From Bifiguratus adelaidae (Eukaryota > Mucoromycota > Endogonomycetes > Endogonales), in the NCBI GenBank assembly GCA_002261195.1, contig MVBO01000093.1:1-58410 (forward strand): a stretch of 58,410 bases of DNA. Reading direction: 5' to 3'. Below are positions 1 through 11,357 of the stretch, piece by piece. A model generated the notes under the pieces. The model worked only from the letters and a program-made list of their open reading frames with translations. It did no database searches and was not told where the DNA came from. The stretch's first letter is position 1, and each line of letters starts with the position of its first letter. Position numbers and translations under genes: made by a program.

Positions 1-16
1 TACCCCCCCCCCCCCT

Positions 17-284
17 TCCTTTCGTATCTTGGTCTCTCTTCCTAAGCCATGGCGGACTAGGGTATCGCGGGAAGAGGTTCTCCCTGCTGCCAAGATACAA
101 TGACTTGTCATCTATGGGCAGGTCTGATCCGTCCTATCTAGCTGTGACCTCCTTCACCGGAGAAGATGAATGCATTCATGCCCGATATCATGGGCTTGCA
201 GATTGTGCAACCTTTGAGGTGACACAACAGCGGTATAAGTTCCCACTCCGCCATGTTGCCTATCTGCAACAAGACGGTCCGTAA
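17..284 (+). other. Possible 3' end of an unidentified reading frame
   Basis: One plus-strand frame stays open from the window edge to a TAA at 282–284, about 88 codons, with the only internal ATG near position 110. The amino-acid composition looks plausible (for example HARYHGLADCATFEV) but I recognise no family. It could be the last exon of a gene that begins outside the window, or chance. A run of 13 C residues lies just before it (3–15). Between 285 and 531 I see no gene; that stretch should hold the promoter and leader of the dioxygenase that follows. Confidence 0.2.
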
Positions 285-531
285 TCCGTGATTCTATCCT
301 GCAAGAGACCTCGATGCTGATGCGCGCTCAGTCCCCACTTTATGAATTATCTCTTCCAAAGTACCTGCTGAAGCCAAGGCTCGCATTGTGTAACACTACC
401 CGTGGGAAAGTTACGCGAAAATTCTCACGATAATTTGATTGGCGGATATCCATTTTGCCTTTGGTCATTTGATCAGCGATGGCATTATAGCCTCTACAGG
501 AGGTGTTTCTGAGCCAATTCATCTCTCACCC

Positions 532-2175
532 ATGGCTTTCCGTCTCACTCGTCTACTTTCTACTCTCTTATCTCGCTCTTTTTCGTCGGGAGCCTTCAAG
601 CCCTCAAGTGCGGTGTGGAACGCGAGGGCATTGGAGGCCTTTCCGGTCCTGACGGCGCAATCGCCACAGGATGATCGTATGCCTAGTTTTATGGTGGGGG
701 AAACCAACGGCTTCTTGCCTAGACAAGCACCGTTGGTAGAGTTGCCTAACCGCTTCCACAAACTTGAATATCTGTTGCAACGGATGCCTTTAGTGATGGC
801 CAATGGAGAGGAGGGGTTACTGGCCAAGGGCAAGTTTGGCGACGCTGTAAAAGCCTTACCAGAGTATGAGGTGGACGATATCACGGATGCACAATTGCTC
901 TCTGGTAAGTTCTCTTCGAATAGATACTGTTCTAAGCTTCGATAGCCTTGTACCGTGATTATACCTTTGTTGCATCCGCCTACTTGCTGGAACCATGCGA
1001 TATCATGTATAGAGAAAAGAAGGATTATGGACTCGGACGGCAAGTCTTGCCACGTAATGTGGCTGTCCCACTGGCCAAAGTTGCTGCCAAGATTGGCGCA
1101 AAGCCCTTCATGGAATATGCTCTCAGCTACAGGTCAGTCGTACGCGGAATGGATCGACAACAGGCCATTGTCTCATTTTACCGTTAGCTTGTACAATTAT
1201 AAGCGCATTGATCCCACAAAAGGCTTGACCTATGATAACCTCGCCTTGATTCGGGCCTTTGCAGGCTCAGAGTCTGAGTAAGTGTGTGCCATTAGCCATC
1301 ATGCTGCAATGATGGCTCACTTTAATATTAGAAAAGGCTTCATCCTTAATCACGTCACTATGGTGGCCTTCTCCGGAGACCTCATCAAACATACCCAATC
1401 CATCTTAAGCTCTTGCGGCCGTAAAGATCGTCAAGAGTTCACACAAGCCCTTTGTGATCTCAACACCACCTATTCCCGCATCAACGAGGAAATGGAATGC
1501 ATGTGGCAACGTTCTCAACCAGCCGACTACCAGAAATTCCGAACCTTCATTATGGGTACCAAGAACCAACCTATGTTCCCTCACGGCGTCATTTACGAAG
1601 GCGTAAGCGACACACCTATGTTCCTTCGTGGCGAAAGTGGAGCCAACGACAGCATGGTACCGTTGGGTGACAATGTCTTGCAATTGACGGCACGCATGCC
1701 GGAGAACCCGCTCACCAAAGTGCTTCGCGATTTCCGCACCTATCGACCCACAAATCACCGCGAATACCTTGAATACGTTCAATACAAGGCGGACGAACTG
1801 GGTGTGCGTGATTTCGCTATGAGCGATAGTGAATCGGCCGCTTGGTACCTGGCAAACGTGGACCAAATCCGGGCATTCCGACATCGCCATTGGAATTTTA
1901 CCAAAGAGTACATTATCAAATACAGCTTGCATCCTGTCGCCACGGGTGGATCACCCATTGTTAGTTGGTTGCCTAATCAGCTAGGGACCGTTTTGAATAC
2001 GCTGGTGGAAACCTCGCAACAGATTGATCGAAGTGCCTTAAATCCCGAATTGAAGGCATTGGTGGCTGAGATTGACGAGCGTGTGCAGGCGCAGCAACGG
2101 GTCTTGACTCGTGAGGTGGCCAAGTTGAAGGAACAATACGGTAGCTCTCAGGAATTGAACGAATCGCAAATGTAG
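532..2175 (+). CDS. BNA2: Indoleamine 2,3-dioxygenase, with a mitochondrial-type leader
   Basis: This haem enzyme opens the indole ring of tryptophan to N-formylkynurenine, the first step of the kynurenine route to NAD. Exons are 532–904, 946–1132, 1188–1277 and 1332–2175, giving 497 residues in one continuous frame. The family core starts at NGFLPRQAPLVELPNRF. The proximal haem ligand is the second His of FRHRHWNF (about His403), followed by the Gly-rich loop VATGGSPIVSW. The first in-frame ATG gives about 50 extra N-terminal residues rich in Arg, Ser and Leu (MAFRLTRLLSTLLSRSFSSG), resembling a mitochondrial presequence. The next in-frame ATG, near 678, would give the usual cytosolic form. 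The family call is firm; organelle location is inference. Confidence 0.93.
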
Positions 2176-2235
2176 GTTCATTAAGGGGTATACATTTACA
2201 GCCTGGTGGTTTTTAGGTTGTTTTACATTTTGGGA

Positions 2236-3857
2236 TCATGTGCCTACTTCGACTTGCACCTCTTGACCTTGAGGACAGGCGAACCCGTTGCCACCAGGAT
2301 TAGACGTGACGGTGGGATGATAGCCAACGAGTCCGCGAATGGACATCTTGACAGCCAGAGTGACTTGAAGGGCAATTTGTGTGCCACTAGTGCTGTTGAT
2401 TGGATTGACTGAACACGCCTTGAAAAGATCCTGATAGGTTTGATCTACGGTGTCTTGAGAGGTGTATGAGACTGTCATGGGGATCGCAGTGGTCGAGATG
2501 GTCTTGGCAGAAAATTGAACACCACTCAAGGTTCCCGTGGCGAAAATTGCTCCCGTTTGAGCATCCAGCATTTGGGCATCCAGTGATGTAAAGGCGATCG
2601 GGATGTAATTGACACGATTGTCAATCTGAACACTGACGTCCCATTGAGCTGAGATTTTGGGTGCGTTCGTTGGACCGAAGCTCATGGGTGCGTTCGTCGT
2701 GGCTCCCTGAAGGTAGATGGCCGGTACTCGGGGCCAAACAAAGAACACAACGATAGCAATTACAATCAAAGCACCAAAGGTGACGAAGACACACGTACGT
2801 CGTGGTACGCCGCAGCACCGCCTGTCGTCTGGTCGAGGTTTTGATTTACCTGCTAGTGTTGGGAGTAGAGCATGATGAAGATTGGATGAGGTGGAGTGTG
2901 CTTGTGTGGAGGAGGCCGATATGGTAGGCTCGTGATAAATAGAGTCGGCGGGAAGCGTGGTAGGATCATTGTAATTCATCATGGATATTTCGTCGGTATT
3001 CGGTGTCGTGTTCCTTTCCCGACCAACGTGGGCTTCAAGCATGGATGGAGACTTGATAGAGCCTGTGGAATGCAGGCCATTGTAATCTGGGAGCGTGTCA
3101 TGATAATCTAACAGTTGAGGATCTGAGGGAGGGCGGTAAGGATCGAGTGTGTGATTGCTGTAGGGTAGATAGGAGTTTTTGTTCTCCTTATTGCTGATAG
3201 ACTTGAAACTGCCTGAACGACCATAGGGCGGAAGCGGAAATGTTTCGTCGACTTCGAACGAGTGACTGAAGACCTTGTCCTGATGCGGGAAGGTGTTTGC
3301 TGAATGAAAGGGGTTGCCGTCATCAAAAGGAGGAGGCTCCATGCTCTTATGCGAGGAGCTTTGACTCGGGGTCGTCCTGTGGCCCAAAGCCCTAGCCGCT
3401 TCATGAGGCGATGTGCCATCACTGCTAGGCATCTGAGCGTTGGCTTGCATTCCTAAATATAGCCATCAATATCCGCATGCAAGTGTTCGGCACAATTGAC
3501 AGAGAGCTACTTACGTCTGCCGTTGCGAGGCTTCTTGGACCGATAAGGATCGTTGGTAGGTATCATTGATGTAGCTGTCGAGGCAAGAATAGCTGGCTCT
3601 GGTGCCCGTGTGGTTGGCGTTCTATTTCCTCGACCACTCGTTGGAGTCACTGCGCCGGATGCACCATGCCATGCAAATGAGGCGGCATAATGACGGTCGA
3701 AATCTAAAGGTGTCGCACTCGTGGGCCGTAGTGAGGACGCAGAGTGTTGATGAGAGTGCCCCATAGCCCGACTTCGTCTCGTACTCTGCAAAGCGTCCTC
3801 ACCGCCAGAATGAGCTCGAGAGTGAGCTCTCCGCTGCGAACGGCCTGAGGGGTCCAT
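2236..3857 (-). CDS. Type II membrane protein with LEA2-like outer domain
   Basis: Two exons (3857–3515 and 3452–2236) join in frame across a 62-bp intron to give 519 residues. Residues 1 to about 320 are low complexity, rich in Ser, Pro, His and Asn, as expected of a disordered cytosolic tail. A short basic/Cys stretch (DDRRCCGVPRRTC) leads into one hydrophobic segment at about 335–355 (VTFGALIVIAIVVFFVWP). The remaining ~165 residues have the alternating beta pattern of the late-embryogenesis-abundant LEA2 fold, found in many fungal single-pass vacuolar or plasma-membrane proteins. No signal peptide is seen, so the anchor should place the C-terminus outside. The LEA2 assignment rests on pattern only. 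The gene is convergent with the dioxygenase, 60 bp away. Confidence 0.75.
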
Positions 3858-4427
3858 GGCGTAGTCAATCTGCTCCTGTCAAACAAGCCCTCCCGTGGGC
3901 AGTTGTACGACAGAGGGAGAGAGAGAGCGAGCGCGCGATAGAGAAAGTGAGAGAAAGTGAGCCAAGAAAAGAACAACTGAAACAACACGGCGAAAGGGGA
4001 AAACACGAGGGGCAAAGTAAAACGTGTACAAGAGGGAAAGTCAGAGGGAGAACGTAACAGGGTAGTAGTGAAGGTGAGGATAAGAGGGAAGAGAGAATAG
4101 GAGAAGTGTTGAGGATAGATACAATGGGTGGGTGGAGCGTAAGTAGCAAGTGAGAGGATAAGACGATAGAGAAGGGATGCAAGTCAGTCTCAGTCAATCT
4201 CAGAGAGTGTTTCCGATAGCAACGAAAAAATAACGGTTTCAAGGAGAGAAAAGGATAAGCAACCAAGAGCGTATCAAACATACAATGACGGATACAAACC
4301 ACGCAGCTCTAGAGGCACTATCCAGTGTTCCAATGGATAGTAGCCCACCCAATAGCCTCCAATGGCTTCCTCAGCCGTATTTGTTCGAGTGGCTTTCGCC
4401 GTTGAATTATTTTTGCACTTTGGAGCG
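3858..4427. promoter_or_regulatory. Shared promoter with long purine/pyrimidine tract
   Basis: This interval separates two head-to-head genes. From about 3905 to 4265 the plus strand is strongly purine-rich (GAGAGAG, GGAAGAG and similar), so the strand leading into the membrane-protein gene is a long CT tract, a common fungal core-promoter feature. An upstream in-frame ATG at 4362 for the helicase gene is less likely to be used than 4428. Confidence 0.5.
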
Positions 4428-6993
4428 ATGGCGGTCGACGACTTTGTGATGACGATAGACGACGAGGAGGTGGTGGAGACACAGGATGAAGATACAGCAC
4501 CACAGACTAAACGGAAGAGAGGAGATGAAGAGTTGAATCCTGCATTCACGTTCAATGTGGGCAGTGTCATGACGCATGGCAATAGTGTATGGGATTTCAC
4601 GGCGGCCAAGGACATGATGAAGAAGGTCGGTTTTGAATGGCCCTCACGGTGAAAAATCTTGTCTTACTCGAATGTAGAGTGACCAAGGAGACATTGATGA
4701 GATTATTGCTCGGAAGCGAAAGGCTAGGGCTCAGGCCATGGTGAAAAAAGTGATGGATGTGGAAAGCGATGGAGAAGGTGTAAAGGACATGGATGAAGAG
4801 GATGGTGAGTGTGTATGTAGATAGTTAGAATGCGCAGGTAGTGATCAGGTATGCCAGAATTCTATTCGGCCAACAGCGGATCCGACGAAGGCGAGGAGCA
4901 GGAAAACGAGGATGAAGATGATGATGAGGAGGTGATTGCTTCGGATGATGAGGATTTGGCAGTAGATGGGTTTGGTGGTGGTGCTGCCAGCGATGATGAA
5001 GAGCCAGATGGGGAAGACGCCGAAGAGAAAGAGGCAATGTCGGACTCGGGCGACGGCGATGAAGACGAAGAGGACGACGAAGTAGATGGAGCAATGTCTG
5101 ACGATCAATCCGAAGAATCCGAGGAAGAGACGGAGCTTGAAAAGGAGAGGAAGCGGGCGTACTTTGCACCCGAGGACGACCAGCCCACCGAGACACACGA
5201 ATCATTCGCCTCAATGAACCTATCAAGACCTATTCTCAAAGGACTGGCACATGTTGGATTCATTCAGCCAACGGCCATTCAAGCAAAGACAATACCCCTG
5301 GCCTTGCTTGGCAAAGACATTTGCGGTGGAGCTGTCACTGGGTCTGGTAAGACAGCCGCCTTTATCGTACCCATACTGGAAAGACTGCTTTATCGACCTC
5401 GATCCACGGCTGCCACACGAGTTCTCATCCTCTGTCCTACGCGTGAACTCGCAATCCAAGTACACAGTGTAGCTGTGAAGCTCGCCTCCTTCACCGACAT
5501 GACGTTCTGTCTTTGTGTAGGTGGTTTGAGTCTAAAAGTTCAGGAGCAAGAGCTCAAGCAGCGACCTGACGCGGTCATTGCCACACCTGGGCGATTGATT
5601 GATCACATTCGGAATTCTTCTGGCTTTTCAACAGACCACATTGAGATTCTTGTTATGGATGAAGCTGATCGGTAAGGATTTAGCTTGACGAATGCATACC
5701 GGAAGGCTAACGCGCGTGCAATACAGTATGCTTGAAGACGGATTCGCCGATGAACTGGGCGAAATCATTAAAAACACGCCTAAATCCCGCCAAACCATGC
5801 TCTTCTCCGCCACCATGACCGACAATGTGGATTCTCTCATTCGCATGTCTCTTAACCGTCCCGTCCGACTTATGATCGATAAAGTCTCGCAAGCAAGCTC
5901 AAAATTAGTGCAAGAATTTGTGCGAATACGCCAGCACCGCGAACCCGACCGACCTGCGGTTCTCCTGGCGCTAGTCACCAAGACATTCAAAAAGAGGACT
6001 ATCATTTTCTTTCGTTCAAAAGCAGCGGCACATCAAATGAAGATTCTATTTGGCTTGTGCGGTCTCAATGCTGCAGAGCTACACGGTAACTTGACCCAAG
6101 AACAACGTTTAGATGCCCTAGAGAAGTTTCGGGATGGCAATGTGGACTTTTTACTGGCTACCGATCTCGCCAGTCGTGGTCTGGATATCAAGGGTATCGA
6201 AACAGTCATCAACTTCAACATGCCACAACAATTTGCACAGTATCTTCACCGTGTCGGTCGAACAGCCAGAGCCGGGCGAAATGGTCGATCTGTCACCCTG
6301 GTCGGAGAAGCTGATCGAAAATTGCTCAAACTCGCCGTCAAATCCTCTCCATCCTCACAAATCAAGCACCGTCTTGTACCCGCCGACCTGATCGGCAAAT
6401 TCAGGGCCAAAGTCGATGACTTGACCGAAGATGTCAAGGCAGTGTTGCAAGAGGAAAAGGAAGAGAGAGCTCTTCGGCAAGCCGAAATGGAAGTGAAGAA
6501 GAGTGAAAACATGATGGAGCATCAGGACGAGATCTTTTCTCGTCCCGCTCGAACCTGGTTTCAATCCGAAAAGGACAAGAAAAAGGCAGCCAAGGCTGCC
6601 GATCCTTCAAAACCGGCGCGTGACAAGATGTCAGGCTTATCACGTGCGAAGCGAAGACGCCTAGAATCGCTCAAAGATATCGATGCAGAAACCCAAGCAA
6701 CCCAATCCAAAGCCATTCGATCAGCCAAAAAGTCCTCCCTACCCGCCAAACTCAACGCAACCAAGAATAGCGATCTCGTGAATGCCGGTCTAAAGCACAT
6801 TCGGGAGAAAATGGAAAAGGCAAAGAAGCGCAACAAATTCAAAAATGTGGGATTTAAGATGGACCTCGCCGACAGCGGCAAAAGTGGAGCTGTAGGTCTA
6901 GCGAGCAAGGTCAACAAGCAGAAGAAGGTCAGTGGTAAGCAAGGCAAGCAAGGCAAGAAGGGCAACAAGGTGAAAGGTCGCGCAAGACGTTGA
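4428..6993 (+). CDS. DRS1: DEAD-box RNA helicase DRS1 (DDX27 family)
   Basis: A nucleolar RNA helicase for 60S ribosomal subunit assembly. Exons are 4428–4625, 4678–4804, 4849–5671 and 5727–6993, giving 804 residues (yeast Drs1 is 752). It opens with [11 protein letters not shown], close to the family start, then an acidic stretch. The helicase core shows the Q motif (FIQPTAIQ), Walker A TGSGKT, the PTRELA motif, MDEADR, SAT, and motif [13 protein letters not shown]. The C-terminus is Lys-rich ([12 protein letters not shown]), as in DDX27. The ATG at 4428 is preferred over an in-frame ATG at 4362 because of family similarity and a G at -3. The first intron has an unusual GTCGGT donor, and the DEAD motif is split by the last intron. 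Confidence 0.95.
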
Positions 6994-7272
6994 CATTTGT
7001 CCGCTTTTGGTAATCCAATGTATCACATGATCACACCAGCGCTGTAGCGATAGCACAACGCCTTGGCTCACCTCCGCTGCTTGGCTTGCAAAGGTGCTGA
7101 CTACAGTGGCGTAAGACTCATACCTATAGTCTATAGTCTGTGACAATAGATTATCGTCTTCGCGTTCTATTGACGTTTTGTTATTTTCTGGCGCGCGCGT
7201 TTCTTGGTTTTCTCTGCGAGTGAGCTTGTCAACATATACATGGCCCATTGGTGTGGCTAGAGTGGACGATCA

Positions 7273-10200
7273 ATGGAATCATTTGATGAATCTGATTTGC
7301 GAAAGCGCAAGCTGAACCATTTGGAGGACACTTCTGACGGAAATGCGGCACATTCCAACATTGCTACAGGCGCATGGATTCCACCGCTGGGTCCTCGCAA
7401 CCCACCGCTTTTAAATGGAGCAGGCAAACCGCCTCAAGGACCATACGCATCGCCTTTTGCACAGTTGACCTCTTCCGCCTTTTCGAGCCCCTTTGTAGCA
7501 CGTCCCGCCTCGGAAACTTTTGAACCTGCCAGGTCAAAACCACCACATCAACGATCTTCCGCCTTTGGTGTCACTCATGCTCCAACGCCGCTACCCAAGA
7601 TGCCAGTTACGCCTTTTGTGGATTTGACTTTAGAGCATCATGCATCTCGACAACGTACACCGCACGCCCCGTATCATCCTCCATCCACGTCCATGTATTC
7701 ACCTTATTATCGATCACCATCAACATCCTTACCCACGACACCAGCGCCTGCACCCCCTTCGGTTCCTTACTCTTCAAGTCCTGCTATGTCCCAATACAGG
7801 GAACCGGCGCAAACGGCATCGACCACGGGAACGGGAACTGCCACGCCTACCGTCCTTTCAGATACATCCGATGATGATGTCGTGATTGACGAGGTCAAGA
7901 CGAATGCGCCACTCTGTTTTGGTCTTCTCAGGACAGAGATGATTGTTCTACGACCTCTAGGTTTGCCTGCAGATGACGGTTTCGAGCCAGCGGCGTGCGT
8001 ACTCGAGGGACGGCGAGGGGATAACTATTCCATGAAGATTAACAATCGTCAAGGAATGTTTATGGGCTGGCTCCCGTTCACTTTGACGAATATCTTGGGG
8101 CCTTTAATTGAGGGTAGACTGTGCTGGGTAGATGCGGTCATTCCACGGGTTCGACCACAAGTGAGTCTTCAAAGCAACTTGATGCCTAATGACAACTGAT
8201 CTTTCTCTATAGCACACGCGATCTAATCCTATCCATTTAATAATCTATGGGCCGCCCCGCGCAACCATGACGGTTTCAGATCTGTTGCTCACCAACCATT
8301 TCGTCCTTCGCGAACCCGCCTTCTATAACCCAGCTACGCGATATCTGAACCCTCACGCGCAAATCAACCGTATACCAGGTGTGGGACCAGATTCATCGTC
8401 CAATCTGCTCAGAACATCTCAACAAACACAGAGGGACATTAAAGAACTTTTATCGTCTATACCTAATGACACTGAGGTTGATACTGAGGCGCTTCTAGGA
8501 CGAAAAGCCGACATTGACAATACCGATCCAAATGCGGGCTCTCTGGCAGCACCTATCGATGGTATGACGGTCGGTCTCTTACCTCACCAAGTCAAAGGCG
8601 TAGCCTGGATGCTGAGCTGCGAACGCAATCCCAATATCAATGGCGGTATCCTTGCCGACGACATGGGTCTTGGCAAGACGATCCAATCGATCGCACTCAT
8701 ACTTCGGCGCAAGCCAGAAACTGAGAAGCGGCGTAGCACCCTCATCGTTTCTCCGTTGGCTTTGATCCGACAGTGGGAATCTGAAATCAACACCAAGACT
8801 ACTCCTGGTGATCTTTCGGTACACGTCCATCACGGCCCTAATCGTACCATGAGTGCGGAAAAGCTAGCGTCATACGATATCGTCATCACGACTTACCAAG
8901 TTGTCGCGAGCGAGTTCCCAGTTATTGCGCACAAAAAAAAGAAGCGGAGGAAAAAGGTGGATGAGGAGGACACGAACGGTGGAGATAAGTCAAGCGAGGT
9001 GGTTGTCTTGGACGACACGGAAGATACAACGGCCGATGAGGGTCGGTCCGAGGAGACCCGCTCTGCAGTCATGGAAGAGTATAACAACGCGGAAATGCAG
9101 CTTCAGTACAATCATGACAAGGTCTTTTCGGAATTGCCAGCTGATAAAGGATTCGGGCCACTGTTTGGCGTTGGTTGGTACAGAGTCATCTTGGATGAGG
9201 CGCAACAAATCAAGAATCAAAATACGCGCGCAGCTCAAACCACGTCCCATCTCTTTGCGACCAAGCGATGGTGCCTTACGGGCACACCATTGCAAAACAA
9301 TGTGGAGGAATTATATTCGTTGCTCAAGTTCCTTCGCGTCAAACCGTGGTCAGAGTATTCTATTTTCAAGGAACAAATCTCGCGGCCATTGCAAAGTGGT
9401 CAAGGGAACTTGGCTATGCAACGGCTACGCGTAGTATTGAAAGCGACCATGCTTCGACGAACGAAAGCGGTGCTAAGAGGTGATCAAAGTCAAAATGTAT
9501 CGCGTGCGAACTCACCCACACGAGATGCCGGCGATGTCAGCGAAACTACCTCCGCCAATCCATCTCGTCTGGGATCGCCTAATGGCGATTCTTCCACCGA
9601 CACGCCCAAGCCAGACACTCCTGAAGCTCACACATTCTTAAACCTTCCCGAACGGCACATTGAGGTTGTGGAAACGCAATTCTCTAAAGAGGAGCGCGTC
9701 CTGTACGATCTATTGAATGCCAAAACGCGCAAAACCCTTGCAGAACTGTTAAGGGCACCCAAAAAATCCGAGCGGAATTACCTCAACATGCTTTGTCTCC
9801 TTCTACGCCTTCGTCAAGCATGCAATCATCCCCAACTTGTGCTGAAAGCTCTCAAGAGCGAAACCGACGCACTAGAACTGGAAACTGGCCAGACAGCCAA
9901 GTTGGCCGCCAAAGAACAGCACAAGGAAATCAGCAATCGAGCCATGATGATGTATGTCGGATCCGGACTCGGCTGGGATTTGTCGGCTCTTGATCCTCTC
10001 AGTGCGGTCCCCCCTGGTCGCTGCGATATTTGCTTAACAAGGTAAATCACGATTGGTTTCATATTATGGCATGGTATTTAATTAATTTCCAAGCTTGCCG
10101 GACGCATCATTGTCCATGTGCGCCGATTGTGAACACAAGATCCGTAAAGCGGCCAATGTGGCGGTGAAATCTGAATCAGCAAATGAACCCACGAACGATA

Positions 10201-10954
10201 CCTCCACGCACGTAAAGCCGGAAACCGCGTCTGAACCTTCCAATCCATCTCCTCAACCAGCCTTTCCCCTCTCCACCAAGATTAGCAAGCTACTAGATAT
10301 TCTAGAGGACACCCGGCGGCAAGCACCAACAGAGAAAACAATTGTGTTTTCCCAATTTACGAGTATGCTCGATTTGTTGGAAGGTCCACTTGGCGAACGA
10401 GGTTTCAAATTCTGTCGATACGATGGAACGATGCAAAACAATGTTCGAGAAAAAAGTCTCGCGGCACTCAAGAAAGACCCGAGCACCACGGTGATGCTCA
10501 TTTCATTAAAGTGTGGCTCCCTTGGGTATGTTAACATGACACCTCAAACACCGAGACTCAATCCCTGCTTAGCCTCAATCTCACTGCAGCCAATCGGGTC
10601 GTGCTTATGGATGTGTGGTGGAATCCGGCCGTAGAAGGTGAAACATGACACAGCTATCATTAGGTGCATACACTCATCCCTGAACATTTACAGATCAAGC
10701 CATCGATAGAGTCCATCGTATAGGGCAACGGTTACCGGTCCATGTCACACGTCTCAAGATCATGGACACTGTGGAAGATAAGATCATTCAACTTCAGGAA
10801 AAGAAGGTAATTTGAATAATTTGAATGGCTCGCGATGATCTTCATGCTCACCCATCACCTATAGAGAGCGCTCATACAGGGCGCACTAGGCGATAGTGAT
10901 AGCTTACGCGTCAACAAACTCACCATGCAAGAAATTAAGTATCTCTTCTCCTGA
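7273..10954 (+). CDS. SNF2-family DNA-dependent ATPase, Rad5/Rad16/Uls1 group
   Basis: A chromatin or DNA-repair translocase. Exons are 7273–8160, 8213–10041, 10094–10525, 10573–10637, 10694–10806 and 10865–10954, giving 1138 residues. The first ~220 residues are Pro/Ser-rich. A small beta-rich stretch ([14 protein letters not shown]) precedes the motor. Motor motifs include [28 protein letters not shown], and in the second lobe [11 protein letters not shown] and DRVHRIGQ. A Lys-rich plus acidic insert ([14 protein letters not shown]) sits inside the first lobe. Between the lobes, where Rad5-type proteins carry a RING, only CDIC and CADC are seen, 16 residues apart, so the RING looks cut down. 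It ends in the family tail [12 protein letters not shown] cannot decide between Rad16 and Uls1. Confidence 0.88.
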
Positions 10955-11357
10955 TCATTGTACTATACTGCATTTGGTCATTGTTTCAGATTCATTACAC
11001 AGAATCGACGTGCATTGTTCAACGATTAGATCGGGATCTCATGGTTCATGGCATGTATCTTGTCCGTTGAGTCTTATAGATAGCATATACACCACCGATA
11101 AACCATCCATCACCCATCCATCACCATCCTTAACCATCGCCCCCGATCCAACCATGTCTCGAAGCACAGGAGTGTTCTGAAACTGTGTAACACAAATTTT
11201 CTATAAAGGTCCGCTGTAGAGGCTTGTTTTGATCTTTGCCGTCTCTCTCTAACACTTTTTCTTCTCCCCTTTCTACTCGCTTCATCTCCGACTTACCTGT
11301 GCTGGCACACAGTCCTCTGATTGTATTGATTACAACTTCCCCATCCATTCTCTAACC
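10955..11357 (+). promoter_or_regulatory. Intergenic region with TATA box before secreted-protein gene
   Basis: A TATAAA lies at 11202–11207, about 150 bp before the next start codon, followed by CT-rich leader sequence (TCTCTCTCTAACAC). A short tandem of ACCATCCATCACC-like units sits around 11100–11140. No reading frame here looks coding. Confidence 0.45.

Noticed and set aside
439-531. Upstream extension of the dioxygenase
   Set aside because: The frame is open to 439 but begins with TTG and has no ATG before 532.
4362-4427. ATG at 4362 as start of DRS1
   Set aside because: It adds 22 hydrophobic residues absent from the family; the ATG at 4428 gives the family-like [10 protein letters not shown] start.
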